Below are positions 30,152 to 40,594 of a stretch of 64,000 nucleotides of DNA, one piece after another. The stretch lies in contig CATOSA010000025.1 in NCBI GenBank assembly GCA_951812315.1, positions 82,259-146,258 of the forward strand, written 5' to 3'. Each line of letters begins with the position of its first letter. Positions within the stretch are counted from its first letter, which is position 1. The DNA comes from an uncultured Burkholderiales bacterium (lineage in GTDB: Bacteria; Pseudomonadota; Gammaproteobacteria; Burkholderiales; Eutrophovitaceae). The notes below the pieces were generated by a model. That model did no database searches and was not told the origin of the DNA. It saw only the letters and a list, made by a program, of their open reading frames with translations. The position numbers and the translations under genes were made by a program.

Positions 30152-30811
30152 ATGTCTGACGATCTCAAAACAGCAAAAACGGCTCTCACCAAACTCCATC
30201 AAGACATGGAGGCTATCAGCCGTCTGGCCAGGCCGTCCTACCTGAAAGTGATCGAGCAGATGGAGCGCACGCTCGAACCCATCCGTCGTCAGCAGTTGGA
30301 AATCAGCCGCGCCCTCGAAATGTCTGGAGCAGCTGCCCGGATCCAGGAGATCGTCAGTGCCAATCAACATTGGCAAAAACTGATAAAACAGACCACTGTG
30401 CCAAGCAGAATTGCCGAGAGCCTCTCGGCTGTGCAACAGTCATGGATTGAGCGCATCAAGCCCATACAAAACGACATCTCGCACCTTTCACGGCTTCAAG
30501 CATCGGTCAAGTTGGATCTGTGTGATACCTCGCTGCGACTTGCTGCCATGGTCGATCTCTTGTCGAGTCACTGGATCCATCGGCATCACAATGTGCTCAT
30601 TACCGGGTCGACTGGCTGCGGCAAGACCTGGCTAGCCTGTGTGCTGGCAACACAGGCCTGTCGACATGGACTGAGTGTTCGTTACTTTAGAACCAGCAGA
30701 TTGCTGGAAGCCCTTACCATCGCCCATGGTGATGGCCGCTTTCATGGCGATGGCCGCTTTGTGAAGCTGATCAGGCAAATCGCAAAGACGGATATTTTGA
30801 TCGTGAATTGA
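30152..30811 (+). pseudogene. Chimeric ORF: unknown N-terminal protein fused to IS21 IstB fragment
   Basis: Residues 1-~130 unknown coiled-coil-like; then HHNVLITGSTGCGKTWLACVLATQACRHGLSVRYFRTSRLLEALTIAHGDGRF (IstB Walker A). Confidence 0.65.
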
Positions 30812-30964
30812 ATCACACAGCAGGGCAAAATGTCAAATCACCCAGATGATTTTGAAGGGTGGTAAGGACGTGTTGAGCAACATGGTGAATTTTGGTGAAG
30901 TCTTGTATATACTTCTGATTCGATTGAGGGGATGAGGGTCTGCTGGATGGCAAAAACCACCGAT

Positions 30965-31150
30965 ATGAAGCGGTTCACGATCACTCTTGATCGAGCTGAC
31001 TATGATGCACTCCGGAGAATCGCTGAAACTCAGCGGCCTCCCTTGTCGCTTCAGTATGTCGTGCGGTATGCGCTCCAACGCTTCCTGGACGAATACGAAG
31101 ACTGCCAATTGATGCTAACGCTGACTGAAAAAAGAAGAACAACCAAGTGA
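30965..31150 (+). CDS. Ribbon-helix-helix-like small protein
   Basis: MKRFTITLDRADYDALRRIAETQRPPLSLQYVVRYALQRFLDEYED. Confidence 0.55.
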   Translation: MKRFTITLDRADYDALRRIAETQRPPLSLQYVVRYALQRFLDEYEDCQLMLTLTEKRRTTK

Positions 31151-31241
31151 GAAGAACAACCTCTATTGTAGACCATCCTGGACATGTCTCCCTGGCGCAG
31201 CATTGGCGTTCCGCACACTCGCACGACATCGGGAGATACCT

Positions 31242-33558
31242 ATGCCGGTAAGCACGCTCGCTTCGACAAACAAATCGCCACGTGGTCTCAATGCCGCCGA
31301 TGCGCCCCAGCTTCCTCTGCCACGTCCGAAAGCGCTGACCATCTCGCTTTCCGTTCCTTCCGGTACGCGCGCCATAGAAGACGATTCCTTCCCCTTCGAG
31401 GCACTGAGCGACATCGCCGAAATTGAAAGCTGGCGCAAGGAGATCAACCGGCCCCTCTATCATATCCACAAATGGTGGGCGCAACGCCTCGGCACGGTCT
31501 TCCGCGCCATGGTGATCGGCGCGTTTACCCCAGCGGGCGCTGACATTCTCGATCTGTTTTACCGACCGCTCCGCATTGACAATGCCACCGTGTTCGATCC
31601 CTTCATGGGGAGCGGGACGACGATTGGCGAGGCCCTGAAGTTAGGTGCGCGGGGTATTGGACGTGACATCAATCCCGTTGCGCATTTTCTAGTCAATAAC
31701 GCCCTAGCCATTCACGACCGCCGCGCGATCCTGTCTACCACCAAAGACGATTTGCCAGTGCCCTTTGCGCCGGCTAGCCATTCACGACCGCCGCGCGATC
31801 CTGTCTACCTTCCGGGCGATAGAGGCTGACATTGCCGAGCAAGTGCGCCGCTACTATCGGACAACGCTTCCGGATGGCACCGCAGCCGAGGTTCTCTACT
31901 TCTTTTGGGTCAAGATCGCCGACTGCCCGTCTTGCGCCACCCACGTCGATCTTTTTTCTTCATTTGTCTTCGCTCGGCACGCCTACGCAAAGCGCTACCC
32001 CAAGGCGCAGGCCGTTTGCCCAGCTTGCGGCGCCATTAATCAGCTCCGTTACGATACTCGAGAAGCTAACTGTGGTGCTTGCAATACCAGCTTCGATCCG
32101 CAGTCTGGTCCCGCCAGCGGCCAGAAGGCGACCTGCCCGTCTTGCGCTGAAGTATTCCCAATCGCCAGGACGATCCGCGACACTGGGCGACCGCCAGAAC
32201 ACCGGCTTTATGCCAAGTTGGTTCTCTTGCCGGATGGCACCAAGGCTTATGCCGCCATCACGGATGAAGATCGCGCCCTATACGCAGAGGCTGAGAGTAC
32301 CTTGGCGAGCCGCAAGAATCCTTACCCGGTTGTCGCGATAGAGTCTGGCTACAACACCAACCAGGCACTCGGATATAACTATCGCTACTGGCACGAAATG
32401 TTTAATGCCCGCCAGTTGCTATGCCTGTCCATCGTCGCTGACCGGATCAGGGAGATACCCGATCAAATCCTTCGCGACCTGTTCGCCTGCCTTCTGTCCG
32501 GCGCGCTTGAATTCAACAACATGTTTGCCTCCTATAAAGGCGAGGGCACTGGTGCAGTGCGGCACATGTTTGCCCATCACATCCTCAAACCGGAGCGCGT
32601 ACCTTTAGAGGCGAACCTTTGGGGTACACCAAAGAGCTCAGGTTCCTTTTCGACTATGTTCGAAGGCCGGATCAGGCGCGCGCTTGATTACGCCGATGAT
32701 CCGTTTGAAATCCGGCCGAGCAAGCACAATGGCCGTGCTAGTACCGAGAAGGTGTTCGGGCTTTCTGAGAACATCGGTTACGCAATCACCGACAGCTACC
32801 CTGCCTTTGCCCAAGGCAAGCGGGTTTATCTATCCTGCGCCGATTCCCGCACAACCGACCTGCCGGATCAAAGTGTCGATGCTGTCATCACCGACCCGCC
32901 CTTCTTTGACAACGTCCACTATTCACAAATAGCCGACTTTTTCTACGTCTGGCAGCGGCATATCCTTGGGCCAACGGGCCATTTGGAGTCGTACACGACC
33001 CGATCCACCGGCGAGGTGCAAAACCCGGATGCCGGAGCGTTTACCGAGCGGCTTGCCGCCGTATGGGGGGAAGCGCACCGCGTCCTCAAGGGCGACGGCA
33101 TTCTTGCCTTCACCTACCATCATTCACGCCCCGAGGGCTGGCGTTCCGTTCTGAACGCCCTGATGACGGCTGACTTTGGCATCACAGCGGCCCATCCGAT
33201 CAAGGCCGAAATGTCTGTCGCCATGCCCAAGCACCAAGCCAAGGAGCCGATCGACCTCGATATCATCGTCGTTTGCCGCAAGTGCACACAACTCAAACCA
33301 CACCAATGGAATGGGGACCTCTGGGGAACCGTCACCCCTGTAGCCTCGGAGCAGGTCTGGCGGCTTCGCGATGCTGGCCGGTGCCTAAGCCGAAATGACG
33401 TGCGCGTGATCCTGATGGCGCAACTTTTGCGCCAACTCTCGATTTCGCACACCGTCGAAGCCGCGCTGGAATGGCTCGACAGTACGAATGGCGAAACCGA
33501 GAAATTCATCGAGGCTCTCCATGCTGGTGAAATCAAGTACACGAAGGGGGAAGCGTAG
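31242..33558 (+). pseudogene. DUF1156-type (anti-phage-associated) DNA methyltransferase interrupted by 70-bp insertion
   Basis: LSDIAEIESWRKEINRPLYHIHKWWAQRLGTVFRAMV, DPFMGSGTTIGEALKLGARGIGRDINP; after 31809 FRAIEADIAEQVRRYY...Zn-ribbon-like CPSC/CPAC/CGAC motifs...AVITDPPFFDNVHYSQIADFFYVWQ. Confidence 0.85.
31704..31809 (+). repeat. 36-bp direct repeat (31704-31739, 31774-31809) separated by a 34-bp segment; 70-bp period
   Basis: CTAGCCATTCACGACCGCCGCGCGATCCTGTCTACC twice; spacer accaaagacgatttgccagtgccctttgcgccgg. Confidence 0.97.
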
Positions 33559-33561
33559 ATC

Positions 33562-34331
33562 GTGTCCAATGCAACGAAGCTTTTCAGATTATCCGTTCAG
33601 GCCATTCGCAACGACGAACTTATCGAGCGCGAAGGCCGCAGCGACAAGGAATTCCACTTTCAGAACTGGTTTCAAAAGCGCCTTCACACCCTCGGCCTCA
33701 AATTCGATCAACCAGCGCGCAATACCTATCCGGATTTCCGCCTGGTCCATTCTCCCGAAGGCTATGAGCTAAAGGGCCTGGCCTATCCGGGCCGTGAGGC
33801 GAACTACGATTCCAACAGCCAGGTGCCGTGCGGCGAGCATAACGGTAGGCAGGTCTATTATCTTCGGGCGATATCCGAAGGAACCGGACGGCAACATCTA
33901 TCCCGTCGTGGACCTTGTGCTATGCCACGGCAGCTTCCTCAACGCCGATAACGACTACATTCACCACAACAAGAGCTTTCGAGGATTTGGCACTTACGGC
34001 GACATTCTTGTCCGCGACCGGAAAATGTATGTCTGCCCAACGCCGCACATTGATCTTGCCCGCCGATCACCCTGTCGAGGATGATTTTGTCGAGGTTGGT
34101 AGTCTGGCGCGACGCGAAGTTGATCGGATGGTGGTCGCCTACAATTTCGACCTACGCACCAACGAACTTGTTACGACGCAAGTCCCGAACCCGAATTCGG
34201 GCCGTGAACACCTTTTCAAGGCATACCGGCTCAAGGGCGATCCGACGGAAGAAGTTACTCTTTGCGAAAATGCAACGGTGCAGGCTGAACTGCCCGTAAA
34301 CGGCAATGAGGATGATGAAGACAGCGAATAA
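33562..34331 (+). pseudogene. Putative PD-(D/E)XK restriction-like nuclease with two frameshifts
   Basis: NTYPDFRLVHSPEGYELKGLAYPGREANYDSNSQVPCGEHNGRQVYY / FGRYPKEPDGNIYPVVDLVLCHGSFLNADNDYIHHNKSFRGFGTYGDILVRDRKMYVCPTPH / LPADHPVEDDFVEVGSLARREVDRMVVAYNFDLRTNELV; PD-x10-ELK signature. Confidence 0.65.
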
Positions 34332-34398
34332 ACATGTCGACGCGTATTGTAGAACTGCCGAATCGCAATTCTCGGCGCGCGTGTAAGGTAGTTCGGCG

Positions 34399-36312
34399 AT
34401 GCGCATAGCCCGGCTCAAGATAGAGAATTTCCGGTCCACCAAAGCTCTCGATATGGAGCTTGGTGAGACAACTGTTCTCATTGGACCGAATAATGCGGGC
34501 AAGACATCTATCCTGGATGCGGTGCGAATTGTCCTGACCCGCCGCTGGGGACAGCGTGGCACGGGATTCACCGAATATGACGTGCATCTTGCGTCGGAGT
34601 CCGACGACCCAAAGGAATCCACTGGTATAGCCATCGAGTTGCATTCTGAAGAACAGGTAGCGGGCGAGTGGCCCGATGCGCTTCAGCAGGACCTGGACGA
34701 TATCGCCCAGACCGATCCGACCACCGGCAAAAGTTTCATCACACTGCGGGCAAGCTGCGCCTGGAACGCGGCGGAAGGTGCGTTTCTTCCGGCCTGGATA
34801 TTTCTCAATGCCGCACGCGAGCCAATGATCGGACAATCGGCCCGCCGTATGAATCTCGAACGTTTCTGGCAGTATCTCCCGGTATTTTATCTTGGCGCAC
34901 TGCGTGACGCTGACGATGAATTTTCTGCACGTTCGCAGTTCTGGGGCCGGTTGCTTAAGGCGATGGAGATACCGACTGCGCTTGAGCAGAGAGTCCAGCG
35001 CGTGCTCGATTTGCTCAATCGCAGGCTCCTACAGGCCGATCCGCGCCTGGTGCAAATCGCCAAAACGCTTTCAGGGGCGACGCGGGTGGCAGCGCGCGAC
35101 CGTGACGGCGGCGTTGAGCTCCGGTTCGTGCCTCTAAAATCCTGGGACCTGCTGTCCAAGGCCGAAATTATCCTGCGTAACGAACCGGATTGGCCGTGGC
35201 TGCCACTTCAGCATCATGGCCAAGGCGTACAGAGCCTGTCGGTTATCTTTCTCTTTCAGGCTTTCGTCGAGCACCTTCTTGCTGAGCTTTATAAAGCCGA
35301 TAGTGAGCCGGTCCTTGCGCTTGAAGAACCGGAAACGCATCTACACCCGCAAGCCGCGCGCACGCTTTGGGCGCATGTAAACGCGCTACCGGGACAAAAG
35401 ATCATCACCACGCATTCCCCGTACTTTGTCCAGCACGTCCCGTTCCGCGACCTACGCCTTATTCGCCGTACCGATAACGGCACGGAAGTCAAATGGCTTC
35501 CTCCGAACTTCTTGGCGCGGATTCCGTACGTGCCTGCACTTGACCAGGTGTTAGCGAACAACCCTGGGCTACTCGAATTTGACCTCGCCGGGCAGACCAT
35601 AACCGTCAACGGCAAGCTCGAAGATGCGGTGTACCGCGACCTTCTCTCCTGTTACGGCACGCATACTGATTGCGCTGTCATCCACGGAATTCTGTGCGAC
35701 TTACGGGATCGCTCTCTGCTTTTCATTGACAATGATGAGTTGAGGGCACTTGAAACCTTCGCCCGTCGCATACGCGGAGAAATTTTTTTTGCGACCCGGT
35801 GGATGATCGTCGAGGGGCAGGCGGAGTACCTTATCGTTCACGTCCTTGCCCGTGAACTCGGCTACGATCTGGATGAACATGGCGTATCCTTGATGGATGC
35901 AATGAATAACGGCAATCCCACGACCTTTGCTGTCCTCGCGCGGGCGCTCGGAATTCCCTGGCTTACCGTGTTCGACGGCGATGCTGCCGGGGATGGCTAT
36001 ACCCAAACAATTACTAACCGCGATTTTGACCCGGCCTTTGTTGCGCAGCGATGCCGCACGCATCCAGCAGGCGATTTGGAAGACCAGTTACTTGCCGATG
36101 GGCTAGAAGCGGAACTTCGCGGAGTCTTGCAAAGCCTAGGACACACCGACGCCTTGACGATTGATATGCCTACGCTCGAAAAAAGGCTCGAAAAAAACAA
36201 GACCGCCTATGCTGCGGAACTGGCCAAACAACTCCGTGGCAACACCGCCCTTGCCAAGCGCATGCCGCAAGGTTTCAAGGATGCGATTGCTGATCTCAGG
36301 GGGCTAACATGA
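34399..36312 (+). CDS. OLD-family ATPase/TOPRIM nuclease (GajA-like)
   Basis: MRIARLKIENFRSTKALDMELGETTVLIGPNNAGKTSILDAV; LALEEPETHLHPQAARTLW; TOPRIM MIVEGQAEYLIV...TVFDGDAAGD. Confidence 0.9.
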   Translation: MRIARLKIENFRSTKALDMELGETTVLIGPNNAGKTSILDAVRIVLTRRWGQRGTGFTEYDVHLASESDDPKESTGIAIELHSEEQVAGEWPDALQQDLDDIAQTDPTTGKSFITLRASCAWNAAEGAFLPAWIFLNAAREPMIGQSARRMNLERFWQYLPVFYLGALRDADDEFSARSQFWGRLLKAMEIPTALEQRVQRVLDLLNRRLLQADPRLVQIAKTLSGATRVAARDRDGGVELRFVPLKSWDLLSKAEIILRNEPDWPWLPLQHHGQGVQSLSVIFLFQAFVEHLLAELYKADSEPVLALEEPETHLHPQAARTLWAHVNALPGQKIITTHSPYFVQHVPFRDLRLIRRTDNGTEVKWLPPNFLARIPYVPALDQVLANNPGLLEFDLAGQTITVNGKLEDAVYRDLLSCYGTHTDCAVIHGILCDLRDRSLLFIDNDELRALETFARRIRGEIFFATRWMIVEGQAEYLIVHVLARELGYDLDEHGVSLMDAMNNGNPTTFAVLARALGIPWLTVFDGDAAGDGYTQTITNRDFDPAFVAQRCRTHPAGDLEDQLLADGLEAELRGVLQSLGHTDALTIDMPTLEKRLEKNKTAYAAELAKQLRGNTALAKRMPQGFKDAIADLRGLT

Positions 36313-38234
36313 ATGGCACCCCTCTTGATATAGCGCTCGCCAAGCTCACCGATATTCAGCGTGAGGCCGTTAAATGGGATCAGGGTGCGATGCTTGTGCT
36401 CGCCGGGCCAGGCTCAGGAAAAACGCAGGTTCTAACCTGCCGTATTGCCCACCTGCTTAACGACTCTCGCGAAGACAACTTCCGCGTGCTCGCCCTAACC
36501 TTTACGAACAAGGCCGCCGATGAAATGAAGAGGCGCGTCGCTACTTTTGTGCCCGGCCTCGAAGAACGAGCCAATATCGGCACGTTCCACAGTTTTTGCG
36601 GGCAGGTCCTGCGACAGCACGGCGTTCATCTCGGAATAAAGCCCGATTTTACGATCTATGCACAGGATGACGACCGGCGCGCTGTCATGGAAGACGCTCT
36701 TGCCCGAGCTGCATTCGAAGGCAAAGCCGTTAGCAGCGATGATATTCGTTACCTTAAACTGATCGACCAGATGAAGGCGCCGCTGATCGAGCCGCAGGAT
36801 GCCGAAGCAAGATTATCACACCTCGCCGAGCGTGAGCGCGTGGCCCTCGTCTATCAGGCTTACGAGGAAGAACTGCGCCGCCTGAATGCGCTCGATTTCA
36901 ACTCACTCATCTTGGAAGCGCACAGGCTGGTCACCACCTATCCTGCCATCGCCGCCCGCTACAAACGCTCGCACCCCTACTGGCTTCTGGACGAATTTCA
37001 GGACACGAACGACGCACAGTACCGGCTTATCCGGGCCATGGCCGGCGATGAATTCCACAATGTCTTTGCCGTCGCGGATGACGATCAGATCATCTATCAG
37101 TGGAACGGGGCCAGCTTCCGGCAGATTCAACGCTTACGCGCGGACTTTTCAGCGCAACTTATCCAGCTTCCTACCAACTACCGCTGCCCGCCTGCCATCG
37201 TTGAAGCTGCCAACCATCTTGTCGTCTACAACGTTCAGCGCACCGAAGCCAAGAAGCCCCTGATCGCGGGCAAGATCGCGCTTAAGTATCCTGAGAGCGA
37301 GCACATTCAGGTGCGTGAGTTTGAATCCGAAGAGGATGAGGCCGAAGCGATCGCACAAGAAATCGCCGCGCGCGGTTTCGATCAGTGGGGACAGATCACC
37401 GTCCTCGCACGGACCCGCGCCTTGCTGGAACGCATGCATAAAGCGCTTCAGGCCAAAAATGTTCCGGCGGTGATCGCGCAGCGCAGGGACGATTTTCTCT
37501 CCCCTGAATTCAGATGGCTTGCCGCATGTCTGGCTCAAATCTTGCGGCCCCTTGACAGGCGCAACATCAACGTTCTCATGGAAGCCTTCAACCGCATGGC
37601 TGAAATCGAGATTGCTGTTGACCAGATCATGTCCGAAGCCGAGGCGACAGGGGAAGGCTATTTGAGTGTTTGGCTGCAAGCTGCGCGAGCGGAGGTCGCG
37701 GCTTCACCGAAGGAAAACTTGCTTGATCTGATCCGCCAGCTTGCTGCGGACCCTTCAGCGGCAAGAAAGTTAATCAACGATGTCTTGAACGTGTTTGATT
37801 CCGCGCTTTCGGATGAACAAACTGATCCCGATCTCGCCGAAGACCTCGCCGCTTGGCGGGAGATTTCAAGGGATATGGCCCGCCATCTTGGCCGGAATAT
37901 CCCGCTCGATCAGTTTCTTCAGCAGCTCCAACTGCGCTCGAAAGAACCCTCGCCGCAACCCGGCACGGTCACATTAATGACGGTCCACGGGGCCAAAGGA
38001 CGCGAGTTTGATATTGTGTACGTCATCGGCCTTGCTGAAGATATTATGCCGTCCTACCAGAGCCGTCAGAAGGGCGATAATAGCCCGGAAATGGAAGAAG
38101 AACGGCGCAACTGCTTTGTCGCAATTACGCGCGCCAAGGAGTCTCTTATTCTCAGCCGGGCAAACCGCTATCGCGGCTGGCAAAAGCAGCCCTCCCGCTT
38201 TCTTGTCGAAATGGAACTAGCAGATTCCGCTTGA
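36309..38234 (+). CDS. UvrD/Rep-family helicase (GajB-like)
   Basis: ATGA overlap with upstream ORF; MLVLAGPGSGKTQVLTCRIAHLL, WLLDEFQDTNDAQYRLI, MTVHGAKGREFDIVYVIGL, NCFVAITRAKESLILSR. Confidence 0.92.
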   Translation: MNGTPLDIALAKLTDIQREAVKWDQGAMLVLAGPGSGKTQVLTCRIAHLLNDSREDNFRVLALTFTNKAADEMKRRVATFVPGLEERANIGTFHSFCGQVLRQHGVHLGIKPDFTIYAQDDDRRAVMEDALARAAFEGKAVSSDDIRYLKLIDQMKAPLIEPQDAEARLSHLAERERVALVYQAYEEELRRLNALDFNSLILEAHRLVTTYPAIAARYKRSHPYWLLDEFQDTNDAQYRLIRAMAGDEFHNVFAVADDDQIIYQWNGASFRQIQRLRADFSAQLIQLPTNYRCPPAIVEAANHLVVYNVQRTEAKKPLIAGKIALKYPESEHIQVREFESEEDEAEAIAQEIAARGFDQWGQITVLARTRALLERMHKALQAKNVPAVIAQRRDDFLSPEFRWLAACLAQILRPLDRRNINVLMEAFNRMAEIEIAVDQIMSEAEATGEGYLSVWLQAARAEVAASPKENLLDLIRQLAADPSAARKLINDVLNVFDSALSDEQTDPDLAEDLAAWREISRDMARHLGRNIPLDQFLQQLQLRSKEPSPQPGTVTLMTVHGAKGREFDIVYVIGLAEDIMPSYQSRQKGDNSPEMEEERRNCFVAITRAKESLILSRANRYRGWQKQPSRFLVEMELADSA

Positions 38235-38411
38235 CCTCTATTACATCTCGTGGTGCGTCTTGTCTGTGGGGAGTAAAGACCACTGGCCCTGCCCTTGTTG
38301 AAGGAGTCGGCGACTCCGTAACTGCCACAGGGACGACCTGATAGACATGCATCGGAAAGTTTCGTCGCGTATCGCCAAACGAATGCGTCGTCGCCTGAAG
38401 TTCCAATGTCC

Positions 38412-38955
38412 CTAGTGTCCTGTCCGAGTAGTTCGTTGAATGGTTTTGGCAATCGATTGAATGATCTCATCGGCAGACTTGGTCCACTTGAATGGTTTTG
38501 GTTTGAGGTTGGTTTGATCCAGGTAATCGCGAATGGCGCTCTCGAGTGCGGGCACGGAAGTATGCGTGCCGCGGCGCAATTGCGCCTCAGTCAATGCGGC
38601 AAAGAATCGTTCTACAAGAGATTGAGCCAGGAGCTGTACGTCGGGATAAAATGCAGTGTGCAGCGAGGGTGGCGCAAAGGCCAGTTCTTGACCCGTTGCG
38701 TTTTGTGCGTGCCGTAGTTGTCCAGCACCAGGTGGATGTGTCCAGTTCAGCAGGCGCCACGGTGTCGATATGACGCAGGAAACTGATGAACTCTGTACTG
38801 CGATGGTGGCGTTTGAGTTTTCCGATCACCTCGCCTGTGGCCACGTCAAGCGCGGCGAACAAGGTGGTGGTTCCATGGCGCTTGTAGTCGTGGGTGCGTG
38901 TCTGGGCCAACCCGAAAGTCATCGGCAACTGCGGCTGCGTGCGGTCAAGGGTGTT
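38412..38955 (-). pseudogene. IS630-family transposase fragment, frameshifted
   Basis: TLDRTQPQLPM...THDYKRHGTTTLFAALDVATGEVIGKLKRHHRSTEFISFLRHID ... LTEAQLRRGTHTSVPALESAIRDYLDQTNLKPKPFKWTKSADEII. Confidence 0.85.
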
Positions 38956-39023
38956 GATTTTCGCTGAGAACTGACCCGGTATTTTCACCGAGATTTGACC
39001 CACCCTTGTTTATGTCTCAGCGG

Positions 39024-39815
39024 TCATGTTGTGGTCAATGCTAGCGTCTCCTTTCTTGTTTTCTTTGCGGCCTCGGAGCTGACTTTGAAGCGGTAGCTGT
39101 CATTGCCGGTTTCCAGGATGTGGCAGCGGTGTGTGAGCCGGTCGAGGAGCGCGGTGGTCATCTTGGCGTCCCCGAAGACTTGCGCCCATTCGCTGAAGCT
39201 TAGATTTGTTGTGATGATCAAGCTGGTGCGCTCGTAGAGTTTACTCAGGAGATGGAATAGCAATGCGCCACCGGACGAACTGAACGGCAAGTAGCCCAAT
39301 TCGTCGAGGATGACCAAGTCAATCTTGGTCAACATCTCGGCCATCTTCCCGGCCTTTCCGAGCGCCTTTTCCTGCTCTAACGTGTTGACGAGTTCCACAG
39401 TCGAGTAGAAGCGCACCTTGCATCTGTGATGCTCGATGGCTTGAACACCGATGGCCGTGGCGATGTGGCTTTTGCCCGTGCCGGGGCCGCCGATCAGGAC
39501 AACATTCTCTGCCTTTTCCATGAACTCGCCGCGGTGCAATTGCTTGACGGTGGCTTCGTTGATGTCGCTGGATTTGAAGTCAAAGCCAGCGAGGTCCTTG
39601 TAGGACGGAAAGCGTGCCACCTTTGTGTGGTATGCGATTGACCGCACTTCTCGCTCTGCAATCTCGGCCTTGAGAAGTTGAGACAGCATAGGGGTTGCAG
39701 CCTCGAACGCTGGTGCGCCCTGGGCAACCAGATCATCGACGGCTTGCGCCATGCCATGCAGCTTGAGACTGCGGAGCATGATCACAACCGAGGCTCCTGC
39801 AGGGTCATGACGCAT
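39024..39815 (-). CDS. istB: IS21-family ATP-binding protein IstB
   Basis: [13 protein letters not shown]...[107 protein letters not shown]. Confidence 0.95.
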   Translation of the reverse strand: MRHDPAGASVVIMLRSLKLHGMAQAVDDLVAQGAPAFEAATPMLSQLLKAEIAEREVRSIAYHTKVARFPSYKDLAGFDFKSSDINEATVKQLHRGEFMEKAENVVLIGGPGTGKSHIATAIGVQAIEHHRCKVRFYSTVELVNTLEQEKALGKAGKMAEMLTKIDLVILDELGYLPFSSSGGALLFHLLSKLYERTSLIITTNLSFSEWAQVFGDAKMTTALLDRLTHRCHILETGNDSYRFKVSSEAAKKTRKETLALTTT

Positions 39816-40017
39816 GGCGTTTCTCCTTGGCCTGTCTCAGGTTGTCATAGCGATCAACGTTGGCCTTTGGCGCCGTTTCCAAGGCCAGGGCGTCTGGTGG
39901 ATCGACCTCTGGCAGATCGGGCTGCTTGCGGTCGATCAGCCTGTGCAGCAGGTTCAGGATGTGTGTCTTGGTGGGCACCCCGGCTTCCAGCGCCAGTTCT
40001 ACTGCATCCAACATCAA
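39805..40017 (-). pseudogene. IstA C-terminal fragment
   Basis: [58 protein letters not shown]. Confidence 0.75.
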
Positions 40018-40594
40018 TACTCACACGAATATCGCACGACGGGGTCATTGTTATATTCTCCGCAAGTCAAAACCAGTTACGAAATCATCCGCTGGTCTCG
40101 TCTATTTACAGAGCCACATCACATTCTGATCGGCACCATCCCGTTCGACCCATCGGATGATGCAAGATGGCAGGGGCGGCATTTCAGTATCGAGCGAACC
40201 AGTTACCCAGTCGCTGACCCCATGAGACCACCCCCGCCAGAATCTATCCTAAACTAATTCTGCGGGGACCTGCCACCATGCAATTTCGATGGTAGACCCC
40301 AAGGCCTAAAACTGGCGCACGAAGCGCAACTTGGCACGGTTGCGCCGATAGCTATATAACTGTGCATTGGAGGCGTTCTCTTCGTTCACCAGCACCACCT
40401 GCGGGCTGAAGCCGTACAGGGTGAAACGACGGTTAAAAACGGACAGCCGCAGGGTGCGCATTGTGGAACCCGGGTGTGGCTTGGCGTATGCGAACGTCAT
40501 TGCCAGATCTGAAATCGCAATGACGGATGCGGCCACCCGGCCGCGCGCGCCGCTGTTCAGCCGGGGTGGCTTAACGGGCGGCGATTCAGTGGAG

